The notes under the pieces were generated by a model. That model did no database searches. It saw only the letters and a list, made by a program, of their open reading frames with translations, and was not told the origin of the DNA. 42,237 nucleotides of DNA from an uncultured Oscillospiraceae bacterium (GTDB taxonomy: Bacteria > Bacillota > Clostridia > Oscillospirales > Oscillospiraceae): assembly GCA_934561175.1 (NCBI GenBank), contig CAKTFW010000012.1:1-42237 (forward strand), in the 5' to 3' direction. Positions 31,187 through 40,121 of this stretch are shown piece by piece (within the stretch, counting starts at the first letter, position 1; every line of letters starts with the position of its first letter). The position numbers and the translations under genes are program-made.

Positions 31187-32944
31187 ATGGCAGAAGAAAA
31201 TCAGTACACCTTTGAAAATGAAACCTATCGGAAAACCTATTGGCACACTTGCTCACATGTGCTGGCACAGGCAGTTAAACGCCTGTATCCAGAGGTAAAG
31301 CTGGCAATTGGCCCTTCGATTGAAAATGGATTCTATTATGATATGGATTCGCCCTTTGCCTTTACACCGGAGATCATGGAGAAGATCGAGGCAGAGATGC
31401 GGAAGATCTGTAAGGAAAAGCTGAAGCTGGAACGCTTTGAGCTGCCGCGTGAAGAGGCAATCAAGTTCATGGAGGAAAAAGAAGAGCCCTACAAGGTTGA
31501 GTTGATTCACGACCTGCCGGAGGATGCGGTCATTTCCTTCTATAAGCAGGGCGAATTTACGGACCTGTGCGCCGGTCCGCATCTGGACTCCACTGGCCGA
31601 ATCAAGGGCAATGCCATCAAGTTGACTGCCTGTAATGCGGCATACTGGCGCGGTGATTCCAACCGCCAGACGCTGCAGCGAATTTATGGTGTGGCATTCC
31701 CCAAAAAGGAAGAGCTGGATGCGTATCTGGAGCGAATTGAAGAAGCGAAGCGCCGCGATCATCGCAAGCTCGGCAAGGAACTCGGCTTATTTACCTTGAT
31801 GGAAGAAGGACCTGGTTTCCCGTTCTTCCTGCCGAAGGGCATGGTACTGCGCAACACACTGCTGGACTATTGGCGGCAGGTCCATAAAAAATATGGCTAT
31901 GTGGAGATTTCCACGCCGATTATTCTGAACCAGGAGCTGTGGCACCGCTCTGGCCATTGGGATCATTATAAAGATAATATGTATACTACGGTAATTGACG
32001 GCGAAGATTATGCGGTCAAGCCGATGAACTGTCCAGGCGGTATGCTGGTCTACAAGACGGAGCCGCATTCTTACCGAGATCTGCCGCTGCGGATGGCAGA
32101 GCTGGGCCTGGTACACCGCCATGAACTTTCTGGTGCGCTGCATGGCCTGTTCCGTGTGCGTTGCTTTACGCAGGATGATGCCCATATTTTCATGACTTGG
32201 GATCAGATGGAGAGTGAAATCCAGAATGTTGTGCGCTTGTTTGACGAAGTCTACTCCGTCTTTGGCCTGAGCTATCAGATTGAGGTTTCCACGATGCCGG
32301 AGGATCACATTGGCGAGAAGGAAACCTGGGATTTTGCAACGGAGACTTTGAAAAAGGCCATTGAGCACATGGGCAAGGAATATGTAATCAATGAGGGTGA
32401 CGGCGCATTCTATGGCCCGAAGCTGGACTTCCATCTGGCAGATTCGCTGGGCCGCACCTGGCAGTGCGGTACAATCCAGTTGGATATGCAGATGCCGGAA
32501 CGCTTTGATTTGGAGTATATTGGCGAAGATGGCCAGAAGCATCGTCCGGTTATGATTCACCGTGTGGTGCTTGGCTCCATTGAGCGCTTTATCGGCGTGA
32601 TTACGGAGCACTTTGCCGGTGCATTCCCGACCTGGCTGAATCCGGTACAGGTAAAAATTCTGACTGTTACCGACCGCGTGGACGATTATGCAGCTGAGAT
32701 TGCCGCGAAGCTGGACGCAGAAGGCTTCCGGGTGGAAATTGATCAGCGGAATGAAAAGATCGGCAAGAAGATTCGGGAAGCCACACTGATGAAGATTCCT
32801 TATATGCTGGTTGTTGGTGACCGGGATGTGGAGAATCACACTGTTTCGGTTCGCCACCGTTCCGGTGAAGATCTCGGCGCAATGTCACTGGAAGACTTTA
32901 CTGCAAAGCTTCACACGATTGTGGATTCCAAGGCAAGAGACTGA
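31187..32944 (+). CDS. thrS: Threonyl-tRNA synthetase lacking the TGS domain
   Basis: This 585-residue class II synthetase begins (KTYWHTCSHVLAQAVKRLYPEVKLAIGP) directly in the editing N2 domain, whose HxxxH-type zinc/editing motif is seen in HTCSH. The usual 60-residue TGS domain is missing, so the protein is shorter than the typical 640. The SAD segment (YWRGDSNRQTLQRIYGVAF), class II motifs 2 and 3 and the zinc ligand Cys in MNCPGGM are present. The anticodon-binding domain occupies the last 100 residues. The ATG at 31187 follows AAGGAGGAAGC; upstream in-frame codons are in the T-box. Confidence 0.96.
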   Translation: MAEENQYTFENETYRKTYWHTCSHVLAQAVKRLYPEVKLAIGPSIENGFYYDMDSPFAFTPEIMEKIEAEMRKICKEKLKLERFELPREEAIKFMEEKEEPYKVELIHDLPEDAVISFYKQGEFTDLCAGPHLDSTGRIKGNAIKLTACNAAYWRGDSNRQTLQRIYGVAFPKKEELDAYLERIEEAKRRDHRKLGKELGLFTLMEEGPGFPFFLPKGMVLRNTLLDYWRQVHKKYGYVEISTPIILNQELWHRSGHWDHYKDNMYTTVIDGEDYAVKPMNCPGGMLVYKTEPHSYRDLPLRMAELGLVHRHELSGALHGLFRVRCFTQDDAHIFMTWDQMESEIQNVVRLFDEVYSVFGLSYQIEVSTMPEDHIGEKETWDFATETLKKAIEHMGKEYVINEGDGAFYGPKLDFHLADSLGRTWQCGTIQLDMQMPERFDLEYIGEDGQKHRPVMIHRVVLGSIERFIGVITEHFAGAFPTWLNPVQVKILTVTDRVDDYAAEIAAKLDAEGFRVEIDQRNEKIGKKIREATLMKIPYMLVVGDRDVENHTVSVRHRSGEDLGAMSLEDFTAKLHTIVDSKARD

Positions 32945-32951
32945 GAAACGA

Positions 32952-32991
32952 GAAAGGACCCGCAGATTGATTGATCTGCGGGTCCTTTTTA
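32952..32991. terminator. Bidirectional terminator between thrS and mgtE
   Basis: The stem AGGACCCGCAGAT/ATCTGCGGGTCCT has U-rich tails on both strands, 8 bp after the thrS stop and 7 bp before the mgtE stop. Confidence 0.88.
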
Positions 32992-32997
32992 GATATT

Positions 32998-34371
32998 TTA
33001 GATATGAAGAAAGGTAATGGCCACTGTGAGATAGACCAGAAGGGACAGAGCATCCAGAATGGTGCTGATCAGCGGTGTTGCCATAACAGCAGGGTCAAAG
33101 CCAAGCTTTTGCCCGATCATAGGCAGGACGCAGCCAACAACTTTTGCCATGATTACAATCAGCAGCACAGTAGTTGCGATAGTAAATGCTACATCAACCG
33201 TTGCAGCAAGGTTATGCATTAGAAAATGATCCACCAACATAACCTTAAAGAATGCGGCGACGGCTAGACAGGCGCCGCACAGCACGGCCACCCGGATTTC
33301 TTTCCAGATAATTCGGGGGAGATCGCGGAATTCGATATCACCCAAGGACAGCGCACGCGTCACTGTGACAGATGCCTGAGAACCGGAGTTGCCGGCGGTG
33401 CCCATCAGCATTGGGATAAAGCTTACCAGCACAACGCGGGCAGCAAGAGCATCTTCAAACTTGGTGAGAATAATTCCGGTAAAAGTGGCAGACAACAGCA
33501 GTAACAGCAGCCATGGAATACGCGTCCGCCAAAGCTCAAAGACACTTTGCCGCAAATAGGGCTTGTCGGATGGGAGAATAGCAGCCATCTTGTTGATATC
33601 CTCCGTGGCCTCGTCTTCCATGACATCGAGTGCATCGTCGATGGTGACGATACCAACCAGACGGTTTTCCCCATCGACAACGGGAATGGCGGTAAAGTTG
33701 TATTTTCCAAGCGCCTGGACGACTTCTTCCTGGTCCGTCATTGTGGAGACGGAAATGACATTTTCCTCCATGATGTCGGAGACAACTTCGGAATCGTCGG
33801 CAAGCAACAGAGTTCGGATTGAGACGACACCGATCAGCCGCTTGTCTTGCGTGACATAGCAGGTGTTGATCGTCTCTTTATCAATACCGGTTCGGCGAAT
33901 CCGTTTGATTGCTTCTGCAACTGTCATGTCCTGCCGCAGAGAGACGAACTCTGTGGTCATAATGGAGCCGGCGGAATCGTCCGGATACCGGAGCAGTTCG
34001 TTGATTTGCTTGCGCATTTCGGGGTCGGCCTGCCGCAGAATTCGCCGCACAACACTGGCGGGCATCTCTTCGACGATGTCGACCGCATCGTCCACATACA
34101 GCTCGTTTAGAACTTCTTTCAGCTCGACATCAGAGAAACCGCGGATCAAAAGCTCCTGCGCTTCCGGCTCCATTTCGACAAAGGTCTCGGCTGCCAATTC
34201 TTTGGGAAGCAACCGGTACAAAAGCGGCAGCCGTGCCTGATCCAATTCGGCAAAAATCGCTGCAATATCGGCGGGATTCATCGTAATGAGAATGTCCTGC
34301 AGCGTCGTATATTTTTTGTCATCCAGAAGCGCATTTAAGGTGCGCCCCAGTGCTACATCGAGTTCTGCCAT
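32998..34371 (-). CDS. mgtE: Magnesium transporter MgtE
   Basis: This 457-residue channel has the MgtE N domain (residues about 20-120, with the AAIFAELDQARLPLLYRLLPKELAAETF type of superhelix). Two CBS domains follow (about 125-240), then a connecting helix and five membrane helices with the pore sequence GTAGNSGSQASVTVTRAL. The CBS and N domains sense cytosolic Mg2+ and close the channel. The ATG at 34371 is 7 nt after GGAGG; a TTG further upstream at 34416 has no ribosome site. It has its own promoter and an 80-nt leader with no recognisable Mg2+ riboswitch. Confidence 0.95.
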   Translation of the reverse strand: MAELDVALGRTLNALLDDKKYTTLQDILITMNPADIAAIFAELDQARLPLLYRLLPKELAAETFVEMEPEAQELLIRGFSDVELKEVLNELYVDDAVDIVEEMPASVVRRILRQADPEMRKQINELLRYPDDSAGSIMTTEFVSLRQDMTVAEAIKRIRRTGIDKETINTCYVTQDKRLIGVVSIRTLLLADDSEVVSDIMEENVISVSTMTDQEEVVQALGKYNFTAIPVVDGENRLVGIVTIDDALDVMEDEATEDINKMAAILPSDKPYLRQSVFELWRTRIPWLLLLLLSATFTGIILTKFEDALAARVVLVSFIPMLMGTAGNSGSQASVTVTRALSLGDIEFRDLPRIIWKEIRVAVLCGACLAVAAFFKVMLVDHFLMHNLAATVDVAFTIATTVLLIVIMAKVVGCVLPMIGQKLGFDPAVMATPLISTILDALSLLVYLTVAITFLHI

Positions 34372-34458
34372 CGACATTCCTCCCACTGGAATCGTGCGAT
34401 CTGACTTTTCTGTCAAGACATCGCCGAAAAATTGAGTAAAATCTATACATTATATATA

Positions 34459-34487
34459 ATAGTAAATCGCGAAAATCGATTTGTCAA
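34459..34487 (-). promoter_or_regulatory. mgtE promoter
   Basis: On the - strand, TTGACA (34482-34487), a 17-bp spacer and TACTAT (34459-34464) form the promoter. It is divergent from the alaX promoter, whose -35 begins 27 bp away. Confidence 0.8.
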
Positions 34488-34513
34488 CCTTGGAGAAAAG
34501 AATCTCTTGCCAC

Positions 34514-34542
34514 TTGCGAATATGAAAGATTGCGTTTATAAT
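34514..34542 (+). promoter_or_regulatory. alaX promoter
   Basis: TTGCGA (34514-34519) and TATAAT (34537-34542) are separated by 17 bp, about 72 bp ahead of the start codon. Confidence 0.75.
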
Positions 34543-34614
34543 CTCAGTACATAGGATCAACCATCTGGATGTTTTTATGACGGAAATTTTGATATGATTT
34601 GAGGGGTGAAAGGT

Positions 34615-35775
34615 ATGGAAGCAACGGTAAAACTGTATGAGTCCAATCCTTACAGCACAGATTTTGTGGCGCAGGTTCTCTCCTGCAGCAAGCAGGGAAA
34701 CCAGTATGCCGTCGTCTTGGATCAGACGATGTTTTATCCGGAAGGCGGCGGGCAGCCCTGCGATAAGGGAATGCTGGACGGCACACAGGTGCTTCAGGTA
34801 CGGGAAAAGGACGGCGTGATTGAGCACATTGTAGGTCAGGAAATCACGGTCGGCGAGAGCGTTGTTGGTTCTGTGAACTGGGAGTACCGGTACGATCTGA
34901 TGCAGCAGCATACCGGCGAACATCTGTTTTCTGGCATTGCGCATACGCTGTTTGGCGTGGATAATGTCGGATTCCATATGAGCGCCGATGTGATTACGCT
35001 GGATCTGAATGGAATTCTGAGTGAGACGGCACTGCAGCAGATTGAGCGGCAGGCGAATCAGGCAATTTGGGCCAATGTACCGGTTAACTGCTATTATCCG
35101 ACCAAGGAACAGCTGGAGCTGCTGCATTACCGCAGCAAGAAAGAGATTGAAGGTTCGCTGCGTCTGGTAGAGATTCCGGGGTTTGATCTCTGCGCCTGCT
35201 GTGGCACCCATGTAGCGCGCACCGGCGAATTGGGCCTGATTAAGATGTGCAATTTTGAACGGTTCCGCGGCGGCGTGCGGGTGCAGATTGTCAGCGGACG
35301 CCGTGCTTATGACTATGTGTGTATGACAACGGCACAGAACCACGCGGTAGGTGTGGCGCTGAGTGTAAAGGCGTGCGATACCGGCGACGCAGTGCAGCGG
35401 CTGATTGAAGAAAATAACGCCAATAAAGCACGCGTTGCAACGCTGGAAGAAAAAGCATTTGCAGACCTTGCGAGTCAATATGCAGAAGCGCGCGATCCGC
35501 TGGTATTTGCGGAGGGACTGACGCCGGATGGCTTACGCCGTCTGACAAATGCCCTGCTGAAGGTTTGCGGCGGGCACTGTGCGGTCTTTACCGGTACAGA
35601 TCAGACAGGCTATCAATATGCCATTGGGGAAGTCAATGGCAATCTCAGCGCGCTCGGTGAAGCGCTGAATAGCGCACTGGATGGCCGCGGCGGCGGCAAG
35701 CCGGATTTTATCCAGGGAAGCGTTCGTGCTCAACATGCAGATATTGTAGATTTCTTCGCTCAGTACGAAGGTTAA
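34615..35775 (+). CDS. alaX: Alanyl-tRNA editing protein AlaX, long form with DHHA1-like domain
   Basis: This 386-residue stand-alone editing factor is related to the AlaRS editing domain. It hydrolyses mischarged tRNA-Ala (Ser or Gly). The zinc site is formed by HTGEH (around residues 98-102) and CACCGTH (around 197-203). An N-terminal beta-barrel (FYPEGGGQPCDKG) precedes it. The C-terminal third (about 290-386) looks like DHHA1, with GGKPDFIQGS. The ATG at 34615 follows GAGGGGTGAA; the GTG three codons upstream would overlap that site. It is monocistronic. Confidence 0.92.
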   Translation: MEATVKLYESNPYSTDFVAQVLSCSKQGNQYAVVLDQTMFYPEGGGQPCDKGMLDGTQVLQVREKDGVIEHIVGQEITVGESVVGSVNWEYRYDLMQQHTGEHLFSGIAHTLFGVDNVGFHMSADVITLDLNGILSETALQQIERQANQAIWANVPVNCYYPTKEQLELLHYRSKKEIEGSLRLVEIPGFDLCACCGTHVARTGELGLIKMCNFERFRGGVRVQIVSGRRAYDYVCMTTAQNHAVGVALSVKACDTGDAVQRLIEENNANKARVATLEEKAFADLASQYAEARDPLVFAEGLTPDGLRRLTNALLKVCGGHCAVFTGTDQTGYQYAIGEVNGNLSALGEALNSALDGRGGGKPDFIQGSVRAQHADIVDFFAQYEG

Positions 35776-35778
35776 CGA

Positions 35779-35826
35779 CAAAAAAAGCAGCCATCCTGCG
35801 CTCCAGCAGGATGGCTGCTTTTTTGT
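35779..35826. terminator. Bidirectional terminator between alaX and the C-S lyase gene
   Basis: The stem AAAAAAGCAGCCATCCTGC/GCAGGATGGCTGCTTTTTT with a 6-nt loop GCTCCA touches the end of the C-S lyase gene. Both strands have U-tracts. Confidence 0.92.
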
Positions 35827-36996
35827 TTATTGCGATCGAATGGCTGCCTCCAGCTGTAGCAGCGCTTGCTCCAGTGTAGAGCGGGGACAGGCTAACACAA
35901 TGCGCTGAAATTGTTTGGCACAGGCGCCGAATATAGAGCCGGCGTCCAACCAAAGTCGGGCCTGATTCCGGATCAGATTATTTAATGACCGGGAATCCAA
36001 TCCGAGCCCGGAACAATCGACCCAGGCAAAGTAAGTACCCTCTGGTTCAATCAGATGGAGCTGCGGTAAATGCGTCTGCAAAAAATGCCGCAGAAAGTTT
36101 AAATTCTCCCGCAGATAAGCGGTACAAGCTGCGAGCCAGTCTGCGCCTTCGGAATAGGCGGCCTGACAGGCGACGATACCGAGTGCGTTGGGATGGGAAT
36201 AACCGACGCGCTGCATCTCGGTACAGAATGCTTTGCGAATGACGCCATCAGGAATCCAGATGTTGGAAATTTGCAAACCGGCCAGATTGAAGGTTTTGCT
36301 GGGCGCGGTGCAGATGATGGTTTGTGCGGCGAGCGAAGGATTGGCATCAAGAAATACGGTGTGCGGATGGGCAGGAAAAGCAAAGTCGCAGTGTATTTCG
36401 TCGGAGACAACGAAAACAGAATGGCGCTTGCAGATACTGCCGAGGGTTTCCAATTCTGCACGGGTCCACACTCGGCCGACCGGATTGTGCGGACTGCAGA
36501 GCAGAAACAGCCGAACCTGATTTTCTACAATTTTTTGTTCCAAGTCGGCAAAATCAATGCGATATTGCCCGTCTTGCAGCAGCAGTGGGCTTTCGACAAG
36601 TTTACGCCCATTGTCCAGTACGACACGGGAGAAAGGGCGGTAAACCGGCGGTTGAATTAAGACGGCGTCGCCGGGATTGGTCAGTGCACGGACGGCAGTT
36701 GCCAATGCAAAGACGACGCCTGGTGTTTTGACCAGCCAGTCCGCTTCTACGGACCAGTGAAAGCGGGATTGAAACCAATGGGCGACCGCGTCGAAATAGT
36801 CCTGTTTCGTGTCACTGTAGCCAAAGATACCGTGCTGGACTGCATGGCTCAGCGCTTTCTGTACAGGCTCTGGCACTCGAAAATCCATATCGGCGACCCA
36901 AAGCGGCAAGACATCAGCCGGATAGCCGTTTTCCACGGCGAAATCGTATTTCAGGCTGTTTGTGTGATATCGATTGATGGGGGTATCAAAATCCAT
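35827..36996 (-). CDS. MalY/PatB family cystathionine beta-lyase-like aminotransferase
   Basis: This 389-residue fold-type I PLP enzyme shows LPLWVADMDF, QPPVYRPF, SPHNPVGRVW, VVSDEIHCDF and the PLP lysine in APSKTFNLAG. These are MalY/PatB hallmarks of a C-S lyase that cleaves cystathionine or cysteine to release homocysteine or sulfide. As the last gene after metH (11-bp overlap), its likely job is supplying homocysteine to methionine synthase. The start MDFDTPINRYHT follows AGGAGAATTGCC. A regulatory role like E. coli MalY cannot be excluded. Confidence 0.92.
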   Translation of the reverse strand: MDFDTPINRYHTNSLKYDFAVENGYPADVLPLWVADMDFRVPEPVQKALSHAVQHGIFGYSDTKQDYFDAVAHWFQSRFHWSVEADWLVKTPGVVFALATAVRALTNPGDAVLIQPPVYRPFSRVVLDNGRKLVESPLLLQDGQYRIDFADLEQKIVENQVRLFLLCSPHNPVGRVWTRAELETLGSICKRHSVFVVSDEIHCDFAFPAHPHTVFLDANPSLAAQTIICTAPSKTFNLAGLQISNIWIPDGVIRKAFCTEMQRVGYSHPNALGIVACQAAYSEGADWLAACTAYLRENLNFLRHFLQTHLPQLHLIEPEGTYFAWVDCSGLGLDSRSLNNLIRNQARLWLDAGSIFGACAKQFQRIVLACPRSTLEQALLQLEAAIRSQ

Positions 36997-39424
36997 GTGG
37001 CAATTCTCCTGTGGTTTCGCTTTGGAAAACCTGTCCGGCATAGCGGACAGATTCCATGGCGTCTTTGCCGTAAAAATCAGCGCCGATCTGGTCGGCATAT
37101 TCCTGTGTCAGAACTGCACCGCCGACCATCACACGGCAGGGGAGCGCTGCAGCGCGGATTTGACGAATGGTTTCCTCCATCGCGGGTACGGTAGTGGTCA
37201 TCAGGGCGCTTAACCCGACTAACTGCGCCTGATTTGTGCGTGCGGCATCAACGATTGCTTCCGGCGGGACATCCCGGCCGAGGTCAATTACCAGAAAACC
37301 GTAGTTTTCCAGCAGAACCTTGACAATGTTTTTGCCGATATCGTGAATATCACCGTGAACGGTTGCGAGAATGATTGGACCGCGTTTTGCCTGCTGCCCG
37401 GAGGTGGCTTGCAGCACAGCTTTAACGGCATCAAAGGCAGCTGAAGCGGCGTCGGCGCTCATCAGAAGCTGCGGCAGATAAACGGTTTTTTCTTCAAAAC
37501 CGCGACCGACGATATCAAGTGCAGGGACGATTTGCTCATTGATCAGCGCCATGGGGGGCTGGGTTTGGAGCGCTTGCGCGGCAATTTGACCGGCAGCATC
37601 CCGCAGGCCGTGGACAATGGCGTCTTTCAGAGAGGTGGGATCACCCTTTGCAGTAGGGAGCGCCGTTGCGGCGGCAGCCTGCGGAGCTGCGGCACTCAAT
37701 GGGTGTGCGGCAGCGTAAGCGAGATACTGTTCGAAATTGGTATCAATCCCCAGTACAGCGAGACTGCTGTAATAAGCCTGCATCATCAGCGGCGCATAAG
37801 GGTTCATAATTGCGGCATCGAGTCCGGCCTGTAGCGCCATGGTGAAAAATGCAGAGGTCAGCATATCCCGATTGGGAAGACCGAAAGAAATATTGGAAAT
37901 TCCAAGCGAAGTTCGGAGCCCTAGCTCGCTGTGAATCCGGCGAATGGCCTCTAATGTGACCCCGGCGGCATCCGGTTCTGCAGAAACGGTAAGCGTCAAA
38001 GGGTCAACAATCAGGTCTTTGGGTGCGATACCATAATCTGCGGCGCGTTCCATGATTTTTCGCGCGATGGCAACACGCCCATCTGCGGTGGCTGGAATAC
38101 CGGCCTCGTCCAGCGTCAGACAGACTACGACACCGCCATATTTGGCGGCAAGCGGCAGCACTGCATCCATACTCTCCTGCTTGCCATTGACAGAGTTAAT
38201 CATGGGCTTGCCATTGTACTGCCGCAGCGCACGCGCTAAAACCTCCGGACTGGAGGTGTCAATCTGCAGCGGAAGATCGCAGACGGCCTGCAGTTCACAG
38301 ACAGCTTCTACCATCATGGCGGCTTCGTTGATTTCCGGCAGGCCGACATTGACATCCAGAATCTGTACGCCACGCTCTGCCTGCTCGATGCCTTCCCGGA
38401 GTAGATAGCCGATATCGTGGTCACGCAGCGCCTGCTTGAAGGCTTTTTTGCCAGTGGGATTGATTCGCTCACCGATCAGCAGTGGAACGGGACCGAGTTC
38501 TACAGCGTGGGTATAAGAACTGACAAGGCTGTGCTGCTTTTGGGTGACTGGCGCAGGGACAATATTGCGTGTCGCGGCAATGGTTTTGGACATGTATTCG
38601 GGGGTGGTGCCGCAACAGCCTCCCAGAATCTGTGCACCAGCAGCGGCAATTTGCACGGCTACTTGCGAGAATTCATCTGCGCCGACATCAAACACTGTTT
38701 TTCCGCTTTCCAAACGAGGAAGGCCGGCGTTTGGCGTGACGATCACGGGAACAGAGGCGTATTCCACAAAAGTGGGTAACAGCTTCAGCATCTGTGCCGG
38801 GCCAAGTGAGCAGTTCATACCAAGCGCGTCTACGCCAAGCCCTTCCAGCATTGCAATCATGGCTTTGGGATCAGCGCCGGTCATCAGCTTGCCCTGCGCA
38901 TCGTAGACATTGGTGACAAAAACCGGAAGTGTACAGGACTCTTTGGCGGCCAGTACAGCGGCTTTGGTTTCGTATGCGTCGTTCATCGTCTCAATCAGCA
39001 CAAGGTCGGCACCGGCAGCGGCGCCAATGCGGACGACTTCGGCAAATGCAGAGACGGCATCCTCAAAAGGAAGCTGACCAAGCGGCTGGAGCATCTGGCC
39101 CAGCGGGCCAATATCCAGTGCGACAAAGCGCTGGCCGGAATTTCCACTGGTTTCTACTGCGTTGCGGGCCAACTGAACACCGGCAGTCACGAGGTCTGCG
39201 AGGTTGTCGGGATATTTGAAGCGATTGGCGCCGAAGGTATTGGTGTTGATGATATGACAGCCTGCATCCAGATAGGCATGGTGCAGGCTGGAAATGCGGT
39301 CAGGATGTAATAAATTCCAGGTTTCCGGCAGCTCGCCGGCGGCGAGCCCCATGGACTGCAGGACGGTTCCGGTTCCACCGTCAAAATAGACGAGTCCGTG
39401 CCGGAGCAATTCTGATATCTGCAT
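36986..39424 (-). CDS. metH: Cobalamin-dependent methionine synthase, without reactivation domain
   Basis: This 812-residue protein has three modules. The first is a homocysteine-binding barrel (residues 1-290; zinc cysteines in GMNC and GGCCGT). The second is a methyltetrahydrofolate-binding pterin barrel (about 310-570; GERINPTGKK, NSVNGK). The third is the cap and B12-binding Rossmann domain (about 620-812; HGDIHDIGKNIV, whose His ligates cobalt). The fourth, AdoMet-dependent reactivation domain of E. coli MetH (about 1227 residues) is absent and supplied by the gene just upstream. The start follows GGAGGTTCTGCC. Confidence 0.94.
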   Translation of the reverse strand: MQISELLRHGLVYFDGGTGTVLQSMGLAAGELPETWNLLHPDRISSLHHAYLDAGCHIINTNTFGANRFKYPDNLADLVTAGVQLARNAVETSGNSGQRFVALDIGPLGQMLQPLGQLPFEDAVSAFAEVVRIGAAAGADLVLIETMNDAYETKAAVLAAKESCTLPVFVTNVYDAQGKLMTGADPKAMIAMLEGLGVDALGMNCSLGPAQMLKLLPTFVEYASVPVIVTPNAGLPRLESGKTVFDVGADEFSQVAVQIAAAGAQILGGCCGTTPEYMSKTIAATRNIVPAPVTQKQHSLVSSYTHAVELGPVPLLIGERINPTGKKAFKQALRDHDIGYLLREGIEQAERGVQILDVNVGLPEINEAAMMVEAVCELQAVCDLPLQIDTSSPEVLARALRQYNGKPMINSVNGKQESMDAVLPLAAKYGGVVVCLTLDEAGIPATADGRVAIARKIMERAADYGIAPKDLIVDPLTLTVSAEPDAAGVTLEAIRRIHSELGLRTSLGISNISFGLPNRDMLTSAFFTMALQAGLDAAIMNPYAPLMMQAYYSSLAVLGIDTNFEQYLAYAAAHPLSAAAPQAAAATALPTAKGDPTSLKDAIVHGLRDAAGQIAAQALQTQPPMALINEQIVPALDIVGRGFEEKTVYLPQLLMSADAASAAFDAVKAVLQATSGQQAKRGPIILATVHGDIHDIGKNIVKVLLENYGFLVIDLGRDVPPEAIVDAARTNQAQLVGLSALMTTTVPAMEETIRQIRAAALPCRVMVGGAVLTQEYADQIGADFYGKDAMESVRYAGQVFQSETTGELPHGF

Positions 39425-39440
39425 GGCAGAACCTCCGTGA

Positions 39441-40121
39441 TTATGCCCGATAAGGGCAGGATTGCATTTGACAATTTTCGCAGGATGTGTGCGCACAGTT
39501 GACTGGCGTGTCGCTGATTCCGACGATGGCGGTGACAGATTTTGTCGGAAGCAGCATCATTCCGCTGGTAAGGGTAACGCCGATTTTTCGAGGCATATCC
39601 AGCATGGAAACAAGTGCCTGCTGTGCGGTGATGGAAAAGTCACCATAACCGGCGGAAAACCGGGGGCGAAGATAGTGCCCCTCCTTGCGGGCGGTTTTGG
39701 CTAGCATTTGGTTGATTTGATCACACCAGTGCTCAATTGCGGCGGAACCGGCTGCATCCGCTGCCAGTGCATCCGCGGCGCTGAGTCGCCGCCCGGCGGC
39801 AATGAGGCGCTCCGGGCCAACTCCGATGGTGGCACCAAAGAGAAATGCTGCATCACAGCCGTCCAGATTGATGGAAAGATGGCGGCTCCGGACTGGAAGT
39901 GCATCCAGAAGCAGCTCGGTGTCGGACTGGTGTGTGACAGTGACACGGCGCCAACAGCAACGGCAGACTGCCGCCTGCTGCACGGCATGGACAGCGTGTT
40001 CGGCCAGTTGGAGGATTTGCGGCGGCGCGGGATCCTCACGGCATCCCAGGTAGCGCAGCACATTGTGCAGGGGAATCTCTTCGCAAGCGGCCTGAAAAAC
40101 GGAGATGGCAGGTACGCTCAT
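39441..40121 (-). CDS. Stand-alone methionine synthase reactivation-domain protein
   Basis: This 226-residue protein looks like the C-terminal activation domain of MetH as a separate polypeptide, the TM0269-type arrangement known from Thermotoga. The central RPRFSAGYGDFSI segment matches the RxxPGYxxxxD AdoMet-binding motif, and the C-terminus has a Cys cluster (CAHTSCENCQMQSCPYR). It would re-methylate oxidised cobalamin on MetH using AdoMet. It sits between metF (4-bp overlap) and metH (16 bp), which fits the role. The Cys cluster is absent from the fused E. coli domain and could carry a metal or electrons. Confidence 0.85.
   Translation of the reverse strand: MSVPAISVFQAACEEIPLHNVLRYLGCREDPAPPQILQLAEHAVHAVQQAAVCRCCWRRVTVTHQSDTELLLDALPVRSRHLSINLDGCDAAFLFGATIGVGPERLIAAGRRLSAADALAADAAGSAAIEHWCDQINQMLAKTARKEGHYLRPRFSAGYGDFSITAQQALVSMLDMPRKIGVTLTSGMMLLPTKSVTAIVGISDTPVNCAHTSCENCQMQSCPYRA

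Noticed and set aside
34371..34458. Magnesium riboswitch in the mgtE leader
   Set aside because: The leader is only about 80 nt and shows just a short TGAC/GTCA stem; an M-box needs roughly twice that length and conserved helices not seen here.
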